64,000 bases of DNA. It comes from Mikania micrantha (taxonomy: Eukaryota > Streptophyta > Magnoliopsida > Asterales > Asteraceae). The translations under genes were made by a program, and so were the position numbers. The notes beneath the pieces were generated by a model, which was given only the letters and a program-made list of their open reading frames with translations, did no database searches and was not told the DNA's origin. Of this stretch, positions 1 through 11,338 are shown piece after piece (position 1 is the stretch's first letter; every line of letters starts with the position of its first letter). The stretch spans positions 48,903,161 through 48,967,160 of the forward strand of contig CM018695.1 of NCBI GenBank assembly GCA_009363875.1. Direction: 5' to 3'.

Positions 1-1744
1 GATCTTCCCGTTCCCATGTGAATTCAGGACCACGTCTTGAATTCCATCGGACTTTGACTATTGGAATCTTGCTTTGCTTCAGCTGTTTGACCTCTCGGTC
101 CATGATTTCTGCCGGTTCTTCAATGAATCGCAACTGTTCATCTACTTGTATTTCTTCCAACGGTACAATCAATGTCTCATCAGAAAGACATTTCTTTAAG
201 TTCGACACATGAAAGACATCATGAACTCCACTGAGTTCATCCGGTAGTTTGAGTTGATACGCAACCGGACCAATCCTTTTCAGAATCTCAAAAGGTCCTA
301 CGTAACGTGGACTAAGCTTTCCGCGCTTGCCGAATCGTATCACTCCTTTCCAAGGTGACACCTTTAGAAGAACTCGGTCTCCTACTTGAAATTCCAACGG
401 CTTGCGACGTTTGTCTGCATAACACTTCTGTCGATCCCGAGCCGCTGCCATACGATTCCTAATTTGAACTATCTTCTCTGTCGTTTCGTGCACCAGTTCA
501 GGGCTTGTTATCTGACTGTCACCAATTTCAGCCCAGCAAACTGGTGAACGACATTTGCGACCATACAACGCTTCAAACGGTGCTGCTTGAATGCTTGTAT
601 GATAACTATTGTTGTAAGAGAATTCCACCAACGGTAAATGATTCTCCCAGCTGTCACCAAAGTCAATTACACAAGCTCGTAACATATCCTCGAGCGTTTG
701 AATCGTCCGTTCACTTTGACCGTCGGTCTGTGGGTGATAAGCGGTACTCATATCCAAGCGAGTCCCCAATGACTTATGAAGAGATTTCCAAAAGTTGGAA
801 GTAAACCGGGCATCCCGATCTGATATGATAGAGATTGGCACACCATGCCGTGCTACTACTTCCTTAATGTAAATGCGAGTCAATTTCTCCATCTTGTCAG
901 TTTCTTTGATTGCTAAGAAGTGTGCAGATTTCGTTAATCGATCGACAATTACCCATATCGTATCACAACCACTCGGTGTACGGGGTAACTTAGTAATGAA
1001 GTCCATCGAAATCTGTTCCCATTTCCACATCGGTATCTCTGGTTGTTGCAGTAAACCAGATGGCTTCTGATATTCAACTTTGACTTTCGAACAAGTCAAA
1101 CATTTGCTAACGTACTTAGCAATATCAGCCTTCATATGAGGCCACCAATACAGTGCCTTCAAGTCATGGTACATCTTGTCTGATCCCGGATGGACTGAAT
1201 ATCTGGACTTGTGCGCTTCGTCCATCACGAGTTCCCTTAAACCTCCATACAAAGGTATCCACATTCGGTTAATGAAATAACGAATTCCATCAGCATTCGT
1301 ATCCAACTGTTCTTCCATTCCCCGTAAAGATTCCTGTACCAAGTTTTCCTTTTTCAAGGCCTCGGTCTGAGCACTGCGTACCTTATCAGGTAAGTCAGTG
1401 TGTATTGTCATCATAAGTGCACGAACCCGTCTTGTTGAAGTATCCTTTCTGCTTAAAGCATCGGCTACCACATTAGCCTTTCCCGGGTGATACTTAATCG
1501 CACACTCATAATCGTTCAACAACTCAACCCATCGTCGTTGCCTCATATTAAGCTCCTTCTGATCAAATATATGTTGCAAACTCTTATGATCAGTATAAAT
1601 AGTACACTTAGTTCCATACAAATAATGCCTCCAAATCTTCAAAGCAAAAACCACTGCTCCTAACTCCAAGTCATGAGTAGTGTAATTCTTTTCGTGTGTT
1701 CTTAATTGTCTGGAAGCATAAGCGATCACTTTATCCCGTTGCAT
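1..1744 (-). pseudogene. RNase H-integrase-chromodomain part of the same pol, beyond the stop
   Basis: Directly after the TAG, the same frame continues without any further stop to position 2 (I checked every codon). It encodes the RT-type RNase H (YTDHKSLQHI, then ADALSRK), the integrase zinc finger (KSRYSIHPG...YWWPHMKADI...CLTC), the integrase core (IISDRDARFTS, then YHPQTDGQSERT), the GPF/chromodomain linker (YVGPFEIL) and the start of the chromodomain (FTWERED) at the window edge. The part is entire as far as seen, so the element lost function through one substitution and not by general decay. It could be made only by readthrough, by another copy in trans, or if the stop is a sequencing error. 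Confidence 0.9.
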
Positions 1745-4495
1745 CTACACACATCCCAAACCCTGTCCAGATGCGTCACAATACACCGCAAAGTCTTCCG
1801 TTCCTTCCGGTAAGGACAGAATCGGTGCACTGCAAAGCTTCTGTTTCAATAACTGGAATGCAGCTTCCTGTTTATCCGTCCAGTTATACTTTGTTCCCTT
1901 GTGCGTCAGAGCTGTAAGTGGTTGAGCGATCTTTGAGAAACCCTCAATGAATCGTCGATAATAACCCGCCAAACCAAGGAATTGTCGTACCTCGGTAGGG
2001 GTCTTTGGCGCTTCCCAATTCTTAATCGCTTCAATCTTCGCTGGATCAACATGTATGCCCTTTTCATTAACTATATGACCCAAGAACTGTACTTCTCGCA
2101 TCCAGAAATCACATTTCGAGAACTTAGCGTACAGTTGTTCCTGTTTCAATAGCTCTAGTAGTAATCGAAGATGTTCAGCATGTTCCTCCTCAGACTTTGA
2201 ATAGATGAGAATGTCATCGATGAAAACAATGACAAACTTATCAAGATAAGGTTTACAAACGCGATTCATAAGATCCATGAATACAGCTGGAGCGTTTGTC
2301 AACCCAAATGGCATGACCAAGAACTCATAATGGCCATATCGTGTTCTGAATGTTGTCTTCGGAATATCCTCCTCCTGAACTCTTAGTTGATGATATCCAG
2401 ACCTGAGATCAATCTTCGAGTAGTAACTCGAACCTTGCAATTGATCAAACAGATCGTCAATCCTGGGTAACGGATACCGGTTCTTGATAGTAACCTTATT
2501 CAATTCCCGGTAATCGATACACATACGAAAAGTTCCGTCCTTCTTCTTTACAAACAATACTGGAGCTCCCCATGGCGAAAAACTAGGTCGTATGAAACCC
2601 TTATCCAACAACTCTTGCAATTGTGTGGATAACTCTTGCATTTCTGACGGTGCAAGTCGATAAGGCGCCCTAGCTATCGGTGCTGCGTCTGGTGTAAGAT
2701 CGATTCGGAATTCCACCTGTCTGACAGGCGGTAATCCCGGCAAGTCTTCTGGAAATACCTCCGGAAACTCACAAACTACAGGTATATCTTCGAGCTTCCT
2801 CTCAGCTACCGGCTTTTCAGTTATAAGTGCTATAACTGCCGTATGACCTTTCCGCAGACATTTGTGTGCTTTCATACAAGATATGAGACGCAGTGGCGTA
2901 CTGCTCTTCTCGCCTTGTACATATAATGTCTCCCCCTGCGGAAGAGGTATGCGAACAATCTTTTCCTGGCATACAATTTCAGCCTGGTTCTTGGACAACC
3001 AGTCCATGCCAATGACTACATCAAAACTGCCTAAGGCAATAGGCATTAGATCAATCTCTAATGTTTGACCCATCAAATCAAGGATACATCCCTTATAAAT
3101 GTTTTCTACTACAATCAACTTACCATCAGCTAACTCCACAGTGTATGGATTATCTAAGGCAGTGGGACTAACATCTAGTGACTTAGCAAGTGAACTAGAT
3201 ACAAAACTCCGGTCGGCACCAGTGTCAAATAACATAGAGGCATAGTGATTATTTAAGAGGAACGTACCCGTGACAATGTTGGGATCCTCCCGCGCTTGAC
3301 GTCCTCCAATCACGAACGCCCTGCCTCTAGCACCGTTGTTGTTATTATTGTTGTTGTTGTTGGTGGTGCCATTGCCATTACCGTTTCCATTACCATTACC
3401 ATTGTTGTCCCCGCCTTTCTTAAGTTGTGGGCAATCTTTCTTGAAATGGCCCATCTTGCCGCACTCAAAACAACCTTTCTGCGCGTTGTTTTGATTGTTA
3501 TTCTGGTTGTTATTGTTGTTCTGCAGCTCTCCGCGACAATCCTTAGCCGCATGCCCAACCTTGCCACACCTCTGGCACTTAGCTCTGTCACATTGGTTAC
3601 CCGCATGATGGTAACCACACCTGTTGCACTTGGGGTGCTTACCAATATAGCCCCCCGATGATGATGATTGTTGGCCACTGTTGGAATTATGATAGGACTT
3701 GTTTGAGTCCTGCTTCCGGTTTTGCTGATTTGATTGTTGGCTGTTACCCTTGAAGTTGTTACTTTCCCACTTTCTCTTGTGATCTCCTACCTTGGTAGCA
3801 GATGTTCTCTTAGGCAGGGTTCCTTGTAACACTGCCTGATCAGTAAGCTGATGCGCTAGCCGAACAGCTTGTTGGATAGTGGTGGGATTTGCTGAAGTAA
3901 CCATCCCCTGAATCTGAGGCACTAGTCCTCCAATGTACCTTTCGATCCACTTACTGACTGGAGTAGCCATATGTGGTAGCAGTCTGGCCAACTCATGTGA
4001 CCTGGTTGTGTACTCCTCAATGTTTGACCCCTCCATTTTGAGGTGCCAATATTCTTCTTCCAACTTTTGCATTTCACTGCGAGGACAGTACTCTTCTCGC
4101 AGTAAGGTTTTGAAGTCATCCCATGTTAAGGCATTTGCCTCACCCAATCCCAGAGTCTGAACATTCGAGTTCCACCAGGTCAATGCTGGACCCTCCAATG
4201 TTCCCGTTGCAAACTTCACTTTGCTCTCGTTGGGGCAGTTGCACATTTCAAACACCGACTCAGCCTTTTCAATCCACCGAAGGAGTCCAATGGCCCCCTC
4301 CGACCCTTTAAAATTGTGAGGTTTGCAGTCCAAAAACATCTTGAACGTGCAGACTTGTGGATTTACCAATCCCCCAGCTGGACCATGTGGTCCTGTGTTA
4401 TGTGTCTGAGCATACTGTGCAATAGCCTCCGCGACTCTGTTGTTGATTAGCTCGTTGAGCTCAGCAACTGTCATATGTACGTTTCCCTCAGCCAT
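1745..4495 (-). CDS. gag-protease-reverse transcriptase polyprotein (ends at premature stop)
   Basis: The product is a 916-residue polyprotein, starting at the ATG at 4493-4495 (MAEGNVHMTVAELNEL). I prefer this start because the frame upstream of it reads like unrelated leader sequence. Domains in order: retrotransposon Gag core; two CCHC zinc knuckles at about residues 305-357 (CQRCGKVGHAAKDC and CFECGKMGHFKKDC) separated by an Asn-rich linker; an Asn/Gly-rich stretch; an aspartic protease with LFDTGADRSF near residue 420; then reverse transcriptase with the FIDD form of the YxDD catalytic motif near residue 758. Translation stops at TAG 1745-1747, just after the sequence GLGCV at the start of RNase H. 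In intact relatives, including the pol at 21911-24832, a Leu codon stands there. Functions: capsid formation, polyprotein cleavage, cDNA synthesis. Confidence 0.93.
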   Translation of the reverse strand: MAEGNVHMTVAELNELINNRVAEAIAQYAQTHNTGPHGPAGGLVNPQVCTFKMFLDCKPHNFKGSEGAIGLLRWIEKAESVFEMCNCPNESKVKFATGTLEGPALTWWNSNVQTLGLGEANALTWDDFKTLLREEYCPRSEMQKLEEEYWHLKMEGSNIEEYTTRSHELARLLPHMATPVSKWIERYIGGLVPQIQGMVTSANPTTIQQAVRLAHQLTDQAVLQGTLPKRTSATKVGDHKRKWESNNFKGNSQQSNQQNRKQDSNKSYHNSNSGQQSSSSGGYIGKHPKCNRCGYHHAGNQCDRAKCQRCGKVGHAAKDCRGELQNNNNNQNNNQNNAQKGCFECGKMGHFKKDCPQLKKGGDNNGNGNGNGNGNGTTNNNNNNNNNGARGRAFVIGGRQAREDPNIVTGTFLLNNHYASMLFDTGADRSFVSSSLAKSLDVSPTALDNPYTVELADGKLIVVENIYKGCILDLMGQTLEIDLMPIALGSFDVVIGMDWLSKNQAEIVCQEKIVRIPLPQGETLYVQGEKSSTPLRLISCMKAHKCLRKGHTAVIALITEKPVAERKLEDIPVVCEFPEVFPEDLPGLPPVRQVEFRIDLTPDAAPIARAPYRLAPSEMQELSTQLQELLDKGFIRPSFSPWGAPVLFVKKKDGTFRMCIDYRELNKVTIKNRYPLPRIDDLFDQLQGSSYYSKIDLRSGYHQLRVQEEDIPKTTFRTRYGHYEFLVMPFGLTNAPAVFMDLMNRVCKPYLDKFVIVFIDDILIYSKSEEEHAEHLRLLLELLKQEQLYAKFSKCDFWMREVQFLGHIVNEKGIHVDPAKIEAIKNWEAPKTPTEVRQFLGLAGYYRRFIEGFSKIAQPLTALTHKGTKYNWTDKQEAAFQLLKQKLCSAPILSLPEGTEDFAVYCDASGQGLGCV

Positions 4496-4746
4496 TAGTT
4501 TCCTATTTATAAGAAATGTTAGCTCGAAATCAAAATCCAATTTTGACATGTGTAAGTAAAACAACAAACACAACATGTAATATAAGTCAACGCAGTTGTT
4601 GAAAATAAACAATAATTCTTCCATAAATAGAAACTTTCTTTGAGTACAATACTTTTTGAAATGAAATACAAAATTTCAAACCACTAATGTAGGAACACAA
4701 CCCGTTCCTAATAAGTTTAAATAAAACAGAAATAGAATCAAAACAA

Positions 4747-5409
4747 TCAATCATCCTCAACGGCGGATTCAGGATCGGACTCAGCAACTGGTGCTGGTTC
4801 CTCCCCTTCTTCCTCCTCATCCTCCTCCTCATTCTCAGAGGCTACCAAATCCTCCAAGGCTTCTACTCTACCCTCCAAGAACAAAGCTCGGTTCTCTGCA
4901 GCGTCGAGACGACCAATCATGTTCACCATCTCATCCCGCATGTCATGAACTAGATGGGCAAGTTCATCTTGCCTCTCAATGGCATCCCATAACTCCTGAG
5001 ATCTCTGTATAAGCTTGTCTTCTGTCTCATCCAAGTCCTCGCGCAACTTGGCGATCTCCTCCGCGTCCGTCCTTCGCCTCTTAGGCTCAGGAGCATCTAG
5101 TGCTGGTGGTGGGTGTGTGGAAGGTCCTTCAGCAGGAATCTGCTGAGTGCCCTCCTCCTCCTCTGTCGGATCCTCATCCGGGTCCTCCTCTGGATCCTCA
5201 TCGGGATCCTCGTCTGGGTCCTCATCAGGATCCTCGTCCGGATCCTCCTCTGGGTCTTCCTCCGGATCCTCCTCTGGATCGGAGTCCTCCATATCATATG
5301 GTGGAGGTGATGGAATGGGTGGTGGTGGTGACGATGGTGGTGCCGGAACTATCGGCTCCTCGTCCTCGGAATCATCAATGATAATATACGGGACTGATGA
5401 TGAAGCCAT
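4747..5409 (-). CDS. additional ORF upstream of gag: acidic, coiled-coil protein
   Basis: The product is a 220-residue protein, starting at the ATG at 5407-5409 (MASSSVPYIIIDDSEDEEP). The frame stays open to 5466, but the region upstream reads like leader. Visible layout: a Ser-rich start, a Pro-rich patch (APPSSPPPPIPSPPP), about 50 residues built from DPEEDPDEDP units, a basic patch (PKRRRTD), then a heptad-rich stretch (about residues 115-190) that looks like a coiled coil, and a Glu/Asp-rich tail. No enzyme motif is visible. It lies between PBS and gag, in the same orientation, 251 bp before the gag ATG. Some plant gypsy lineages carry extra ORFs in this position; the function is unknown. 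The basic patch could be a nuclear signal and the coil could drive self-association (inference). Confidence 0.75.
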   Translation of the reverse strand: MASSSVPYIIIDDSEDEEPIVPAPPSSPPPPIPSPPPYDMEDSDPEEDPEEDPEEDPDEDPDEDPDEDPDEDPEEDPDEDPTEEEEGTQQIPAEGPSTHPPPALDAPEPKRRRTDAEEIAKLREDLDETEDKLIQRSQELWDAIERQDELAHLVHDMRDEMVNMIGRLDAAENRALFLEGRVEALEDLVASENEEEDEEEEGEEPAPVAESDPESAVEDD

Positions 5410-5571
5410 GCCTGTTACATAATACCATATGTAAGTACAGTGCCATGGAATACGTAAACAAGCCAATTACATAATGTCATATGTAATTTCTAAGCAATAC
5501 GTATTAACAGATGTGTCTAATGTCTAACAGTCATAGTCTAGGCCTATAAATGCAAACCTAGTTCGCTATAA

Positions 5572-5589
5572 CCAATGGCTCTAATACCA
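5572..5589 (-). other. primer binding site (tRNA-iMet type)
   Basis: On the minus strand, TGGTATTAGAGCCATTGG starts three bases after the LTR end. It resembles the standard plant initiator-tRNA-Met site (TGGTATCAGAGCC) with one change. It fixes the element's orientation and the inner edge of the LTR. Confidence 0.85.
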
Positions 5590-6796
5590 ATCTGTCACAC
5601 CCCCAAATTTCAACTAACGGAATCACACCGTTTGGGAGCATGACAAACCAGGATCTCAGATCATTAGACATAGCGAAGACCTCTATATGATTTTCAAAAC
5701 ATACGTTGGTCTTTAAAACATATCAATCAGAGTTTACAAAAAGTTGCGGAAGCGTTTCAAAACCAAATAACAGTTGAAAGATGTAAATTACAATACAAAG
5801 TTCCAAATGTTTAAATCCAAATAACTAAAAATGTTCAAAATGCATGAGACTCTATATTCCTAGTCCATGCCAGCTGTAACGCGCGCCTTAGCGTCCTGAG
5901 AAAACATGCAAATCAAGTCAACACAAAGGTTGGTGCATAACACAGGTTTTAAATAATCATATTGTTCAAATCATCAGTTTGAATAACAATTTTGTAGATA
6001 ACATAATCACAATTACACAGTCATGATAGCTAGTCATATAAACTATTACATACGTGTTCGACACCGAAGCTGACTAGTTGCCATGCTATAGCATGTTTTC
6101 GCCTTGCCACTATTGTCTATCACAACAATAGTAAAAATGTGTTTGGTCAGTCAAACACCTGCGTAGATCCCATCTACCAGGTGAGGTTTGTCAAACCTAA
6201 TAGATCTATTTCCAACTACCACGCTTTGCACTACGGCAAACTAAACGGTTCGAGGTGTGTAAGGACTTTCAAGTTGATATGTTGTCACATAATGTAAACA
6301 GATAACTCATGCAAGTGATATGTATCTAAAATATTTTGTTGCGCATGTTTTCTCCCCCAAAACAGTTTAAAATAAGAAAGGGGCTGTGTACGCACCTTTG
6401 ATAATAGTAGAATGATCAAACACGTGTGAACTTGCGTAGAAATCCTCTACGAAGAATCTGTGATTTAAACAATAACCTATTGTTATTCGAATAATCGTTT
6501 TGTGCTTAAAATCACATACGTGTCAACACACGTATGTTAAAGTGTGAGAATTATGCATACGGAAGTACGCGTGCTTTTGAAATCGATTAAATAAAATCAT
6601 ATTTGATTTTATTCAGTTAATCGTAATTATACGCGATTTCGTGTTCGGATTAAAATATGAATTTTATCATTTCAATGTGTTCGTATACTCGTTACGTTTC
6701 CAACGCAACTCGAACGGTTTAAAACGGAGTTCGTACACGAAAGTTATGAAAACAATACTAAAATGGTTTTAAATTTTCAAAAATCCGGCCAGGTCA

Positions 6797-6814
6797 GGGT
6801 TCGAACCCGCGACC
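6797..6814 (-). promoter_or_regulatory. Pol III B-box-like motif in LTR
   Basis: On the minus strand the motif reads GGTCGCGGGTTCGAACCC and contains the B-box core GGTTCGAANCC. The same site recurs at the equivalent place in the LTRs at 9700-9717 and 32905-32922. The preceding minus-strand bases are GTG-rich, as in tRNA-derived SINE heads, but there is no complete tRNA fold. Confidence 0.45.
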
Positions 6815-8214
6815 TATCAGCCCAACACACACGCGCACACACCATCTCATCTGGTTTCACATTTGTTACTAGATTCAAACTTAAATACTTTTAACTACAA
6901 CTTAGCCGGTTCCCTTATGTTTACTCTAGCCGAAACCAATTGATTCCTAATAGATCCGCGATTCGAATCACATCGATCTCAGAAACATGGGGTTTTCATT
7001 GGGACATAAATTTCGAAACTAATAGTGTAGATTAATTTGAGTCTCTCGTTCGTTTAACCTAAAAACCCCAAACCGGTTCTTAATCTAAACCCTAACAATC
7101 GAATTCATAAAATTCGTTGTTGTAAGATACAATTAACATGTGCTTATCCTCAATCGGAACACTCTGAAACTAACCATAACAATCAATTTCATTCTTAAAC
7201 TCATTTGAATCAAGATCCCTCAAACCGTTTTGTTATATTAACCCTAGAATCGAAATCATAGAATTCACTATCATCATATGTAATTGACTTAGGTATTTCC
7301 TTACCCACATTGCTCTGAAACTTTCTATATGATTTAATTTAACTATCCATCCGTTTAGACAATAAACCCCCAAAACCGTTTTGAATTAAAACCCTAGAAC
7401 TCGAAATCGCATAATTCGATAATAGAATCTGTAATTAGCATGGGGTTATGCTTATTCGGCGTGTTTAGACGGTTTAGAAGTGACAACTTACTTGATTCGA
7501 TGTCGAATTGATGAGGTTCGATCAATGAGTTGATGTTCGGCCGTTCCCAATTAAAATCTTCTGTTCGAGCTTCTTGAAGTCAAATTGCTGGGTGTAATAA
7601 TCTCTAGAGGAGCCGACTAGCGTTTAGGAAGGTGCAATTGTGTGCATTTCGTTCGATTTCTAAGGATTTGATATTAGCTAATATCGGTTACGACTTTTGA
7701 CTTCATTTGGCTTTTAATTCGATTGATGATGATGATAGTTACACTTGGTAACCGTTAATAATCATTAAGGTATTGATTACAACAAGTTTAATTCGATTAA
7801 ACCTTTGAAAATCCCGAATTTCAGTTTCAATTGCTTAAAAATCCGAATTTTGACTCTCCAAAGTCAAAATTATGCAATCCAAGCAATACTAAGTTTAATT
7901 CTTGTGATATAGGCGCTTATAACCTTATCTAATCATTATTGGAAAGTTTTATAATAGTTTAGTTTGATTATAGATAACTATAGAATGAAATTCGAATTCC
8001 ATTTTACCCTTAAACTTGAATTTTGACCGTAAAGTCAAAATTTGCATTTTAATTTAATCTAAACCCTAATTTATAACCTGTTTTGCTCAATTAGAATTCT
8101 TTTAATTTGATTTTTGGATCAATTACTTAACATTTCGGTTAACAAAGTTGAACCGAAATTCCCTAACTATCACTAATTTGATCAATTGGAATGCTATTGG
8201 ACTCAATTAATCCA

Positions 8215-8345
8215 TTTGGGCTAATTGGGCCTACCTTAGGCTTACTGGGCCTATCTTGAGCTTACTGGGCCTACCTAGATTTCAATGGCCTTGTTGGGCC
8301 TTCATTGGCCTTGTTGGGCCTTCATTGACCTTGTTGGGCCTACGG
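8215..8345 (-). promoter_or_regulatory. cluster of TGGGCC (site II-like) boxes in LTR
   Basis: Six TGGGCC boxes occur within about 130 bp, each in the context ATTGGGCCT or GTTGGGCCT, at the upstream (U3) end of the LTR in element orientation. TGGGCC/T is the plant site II element bound by TCP factors. Comparable clusters exist in the other LTRs of the window. Confidence 0.45.
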
Positions 8346-8383
8346 AGGTTAACAAGGTTAACTTGAAAAGTCGGATTGTCACA

Positions 8384-8497
8384 TTCACACACCTTGTGAA
8401 AAGTCATATTTAATGATCACACCACTTGTGATTCATAACACCAATTCGAGGCAACCTCAAATATAAATTCACAACCCTTGTGAATTATTTCAAATTT
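8384..8497 (-). repeat. island of an older LTR between two insertions
   Basis: These 114 bp separate the left element from the solo LTR. They contain palindromic words such as TTCACACACCTTGTGAA, which also occur twice near 17300-17360. They are probably the continuation of the older LTR that resumes at 11339. Confidence 0.5.
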
Positions 8498-9699
8498 TGT
8501 CACACCCCCAAATTTCCAACTAACGGAATCATACCGTTTGGGGAACGTGACAAACCAGGATCTCAGATCATTAGAAATAACGAAGACCTCTATATGAATT
8601 TCAAAACATACTTTGGTCTTTAAAACATAACATCAGAGTTTTCAAAATTTGCGGAAGCGTTATAAACCAGTAACAGTTGAAAAATGTAAAATACAATACA
8701 AAGTTCCAAATGTTTAAATCCAAATATCTAAAATGTTTAAAATGCATGCGACTCTATCTCCTAGTCCATGCCAGCTTTAATGCGCGCCTTAGCGTCCTGA
8801 GAAAACATGTAAATCAAGTCAACACAATGGTTGGTGCATACACAGGTTTAAGCATTCACAAATGTTGAAACCACAGTTTGAATATAAAGTTTGCAGATAA
8901 CATAATCACACATGCACAGTCATGATAGCTAGTCATATAAACTATTTACATAAGTGGTCGACACCGAAGCTGACGAGTTGCCATGCTATAGCATGTTTTT
9001 GCCTTAACACTATTGTCTAGCACGAACAATAGCAATGTGTGTGTTTGGTCAGTCAAACACCTGCGTAGATCCCATCTACCAAGTGAGGTTTGTCAAACCC
9101 AATAGATCTATTTTCAACTACCACGCTTTGCACTCCGGCAAATTAAACGGTTCGAAAGAGAAGGCTTTGTAATGCTATGTTTGCACTTATTGTAAACAGC
9201 TAACTCATGCAAGTGATATGTATCTAAAAGCGTTTGTTGCACATGTTTTCTCCCCCAAAACAGTTAAAATAAGAAAGGGGCCGTGTACGCACCTTTGATT
9301 ATTTGCAGAATGATCAAATACGTGAACTCGCGTAGGTAATCCTCTTACGAAGGATCTGTGTTTAACAATAACGTTGTGTTATTCGAATAGTCGTTTTGTG
9401 TTTGAAATCACATACGTGTCAACACACGTATGTTAGAGTGTTAGGGATACGCATACGTATGTACACGTACCTTTAAAATCGTTTAAATAAAATCATATGG
9501 CCGTATATGATTTTTATTTAAATAAACGTAATTATACGCGATTACGTTTTCGGATTAAAATATAAATTTTATTATTCTAATATATTCGGAACTGAATTCT
9601 GGTTCTAATGCAACTGAAACGAGTCGAATCGGAGTTCGTACGCGAAAGTTATGATAAAAATACAAAAATAGTTTTAATTTCTCAAAAATGGTGGAACCC

Positions 9700-9717
9700 G
9701 GGATCGAACCCGCGACC
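9700..9717 (-). promoter_or_regulatory. Pol III B-box-like motif in solo LTR
   Basis: On the minus strand it reads GGTCGCGGGTTCGATCCC, preceded about 30 bases upstream by GGAGTGGTAGG, which resembles an A-box/D-arm, and followed by GGGTTCCACCA. The arrangement resembles the head of tRNA-derived SINEs. The T-stem is imperfect, so it is not a tRNA gene. Confidence 0.4.
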
Positions 9718-11099
9718 CCCCACTCCCATCACACGCATCCTACCACTCCGGCCCGCTAGGGTTTCGCATTAGACTTCCCAATTAAATTCTTTTAAGCCTC
9801 AACCGATCAATTCCCCTTTGTTCTTTAACCGCTCCCAATTGAATCCAAATTAACTCACAATTCGATCACGATCGATTCCAAAACCATAAGGGTTTTGTTT
9901 ATATGATCTAACCGAATCTAGGGATAAGTTTAATTCAATTATTCATGAACAACTAGTCTCAATTCGTAATCCAAATGTTTCGAACGTGTATACCCCACAC
10001 ATTATTCAAAATTGTTTAAATTCGCGTATGATAATCTGAAAACTCATAGAGTTTTCAGTAACCCATTGTTTTCGAAACCTTCTACGATGTTCAATTCGAA
10101 TTTCATGTTCATCTGGGTCAAAATTCCCAAATCCGATTACCTTTGAAACCCTAGAAATCGAAATCATGAAATTCGATCTTATTAGATGTGATTATCATAG
10201 GGATTTCATTTACATAACACCTGCGAACATGTCTGTAACATTTAATTTGATTTTTACACCCATTCTCATCGAATCCTCCAAATCGTTTTAACCTAAAAAC
10301 CCTAATGATTGAACTTATACAATTCGATGTTTTCTATTGTAATTATCATAGGTTTTTCCTTCAACAAACTATTGCGAAGCTACAGGTATAATTTAATTTG
10401 ACTTTTGAATTCTGTTAGGTTGAAAACCCCAAATCATTATGAACGAAGAACCCTAGTTATCGAACTCGTACGATTCGATCTTAGAACCATGAATTATTAT
10501 GGGGCTATGCTTAATCGCATCTTTTAGATGGTGTAGGGATTGATTGTTACCTGATATGATCTTGAATGGATGTGATTTGATTTGAAGGTGGTGTTCGGCC
10601 TATGTCTCGATCGAATTCCTCTTCCTAGCCTTCCATGATCGAATTGTTAAACTTAGAAGAAGCTAATAGTGCCGACCAGAGAGTATGAAACTTCAATTTG
10701 ATGAATTGAGACCGTATTATATCAATTTGATATGGAAGAGTTACGGTTTCGGCATTAATAACTATTTAATCCACATAATTCGACAATTATGGGTTAATTA
10801 ACTCCTGATAACCGATTAACATCATCATTGCCAATTAATTGAAGCTTTAATTCGATTAATTTCAACGGTTTAAGAAGACTTTCGATTTTCCCCAAATTCC
10901 ATAGACGAATTTTGACCTAAAAGTCAAAATTGTCCATTCCTTAGATGACTACAAGTTTAATACTTGAAAACTAAACACTTTGGACCTGATTTCTATTGAT
11001 TCTAATCCTTTGGGTTTAATTTTGATTAATTGTATAACAATTCGGTTTACAAACTTTCACCAAAAATCCCGAATTGTCACTAATCAGGCTAATTGAACT

Positions 11100-11280
11100 A
11101 TTATTGGGCTAAGTTTACCCAATTGGGCTTCTCAAATACAATTGGGCCTCATTGGGCCTTCCTTGGCCTTATTGGGCCTTCCCTGGGCCTACTTTGTTTT
11201 CCTTGGGCCTCACTTGACCCTATTGGGCCTTACTGAGCCTCCCTTGGCTTATTGGGCCTACATTGGCTCTGTTGGGCCTG
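11100..11280 (-). promoter_or_regulatory. TGGGCC cluster in solo LTR
   Basis: Eight TGGGCC boxes plus several TTGGCC variants lie in 180 bp, at the same relative place as the cluster at 8215-8345. The surrounding bases have diverged more than the boxes. Confidence 0.45.
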
Positions 11281-11338
11281 TGATCTCACCATCTTCAGTT
11301 AACAAAGTTAATCCGAAAAGTCGGATTGTCACAAATTT

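Larger units (their letters stand above)
1..8383 (-). mobile_element. Ty3/gypsy chromovirus, nearly full length, left part outside window
   Basis: Read on the minus strand the order is 5' LTR (5593-8383), PBS, an extra acidic ORF, then gag-PR-RT-RNaseH-IN-chromodomain up to the window edge. The 3' LTR must lie outside the window to the left. The integrase C-terminus with a WERED chromodomain-type end, and a tRNA-iMet primer site, place it among chromoviruses (probably the Tekay/Del group; inferred from general resemblance). The frame from position 4495 to 2 is open except for one TAG at 1745-1747, so this is a young or recently active copy. Only the right-hand target-site flank (TTCAC at 8384-8388) can be seen. 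Confidence 0.92.
5593..8383 (-). repeat. 5' LTR of the left gypsy element
   Basis: On the plus strand it begins TGTCACACCCCC and ends GGATTGTCACA, a TG...CA pair. The length of 2791 bp agrees with the related LTRs at 8498-11333 (2836 bp) and at 27584-34600 (about 2.89 kb after removing its insert). It contains a Pol III B-box-like motif (6797-6814) and a TGGGCC cluster near the element-side start (8215-8345). No protein-coding content is apparent. Confidence 0.9.
8498..11333 (-). mobile_element. solo LTR, same family as the left element
   Basis: It begins TGTCACACCCCC and ends GGATTGTCACA. It is flanked by the perfect 5-bp direct repeat AATTT (8493-8497 and 11334-11338). No PBS or polypurine tract adjoins it, so the internal part was removed by LTR-LTR recombination. 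It is 2836 bp long and clearly alignable with 5593-8383 over shared blocks (for example the GATCTATT and TTGCGGAAGCGT regions). Confidence 0.93.

Noticed and set aside
3296..3678. Hydrophobic and basic ORFs on both strands over gag
   Set aside because: Frames opposite or shifted to the zinc-knuckle and Asn-rich region, without any family signal.
5147..5422. Open frame on the plus strand coding for Gly-Ser-Ser-Ser repeats
   Set aside because: It is the antisense of the DP(E/D) repeat of the extra ORF; repeat periodicity keeps all frames open.
6790..6865. Possible tRNA gene
   Set aside because: Only the B-box and part of a T-arm are present; no anticodon arm or acceptor pairing.
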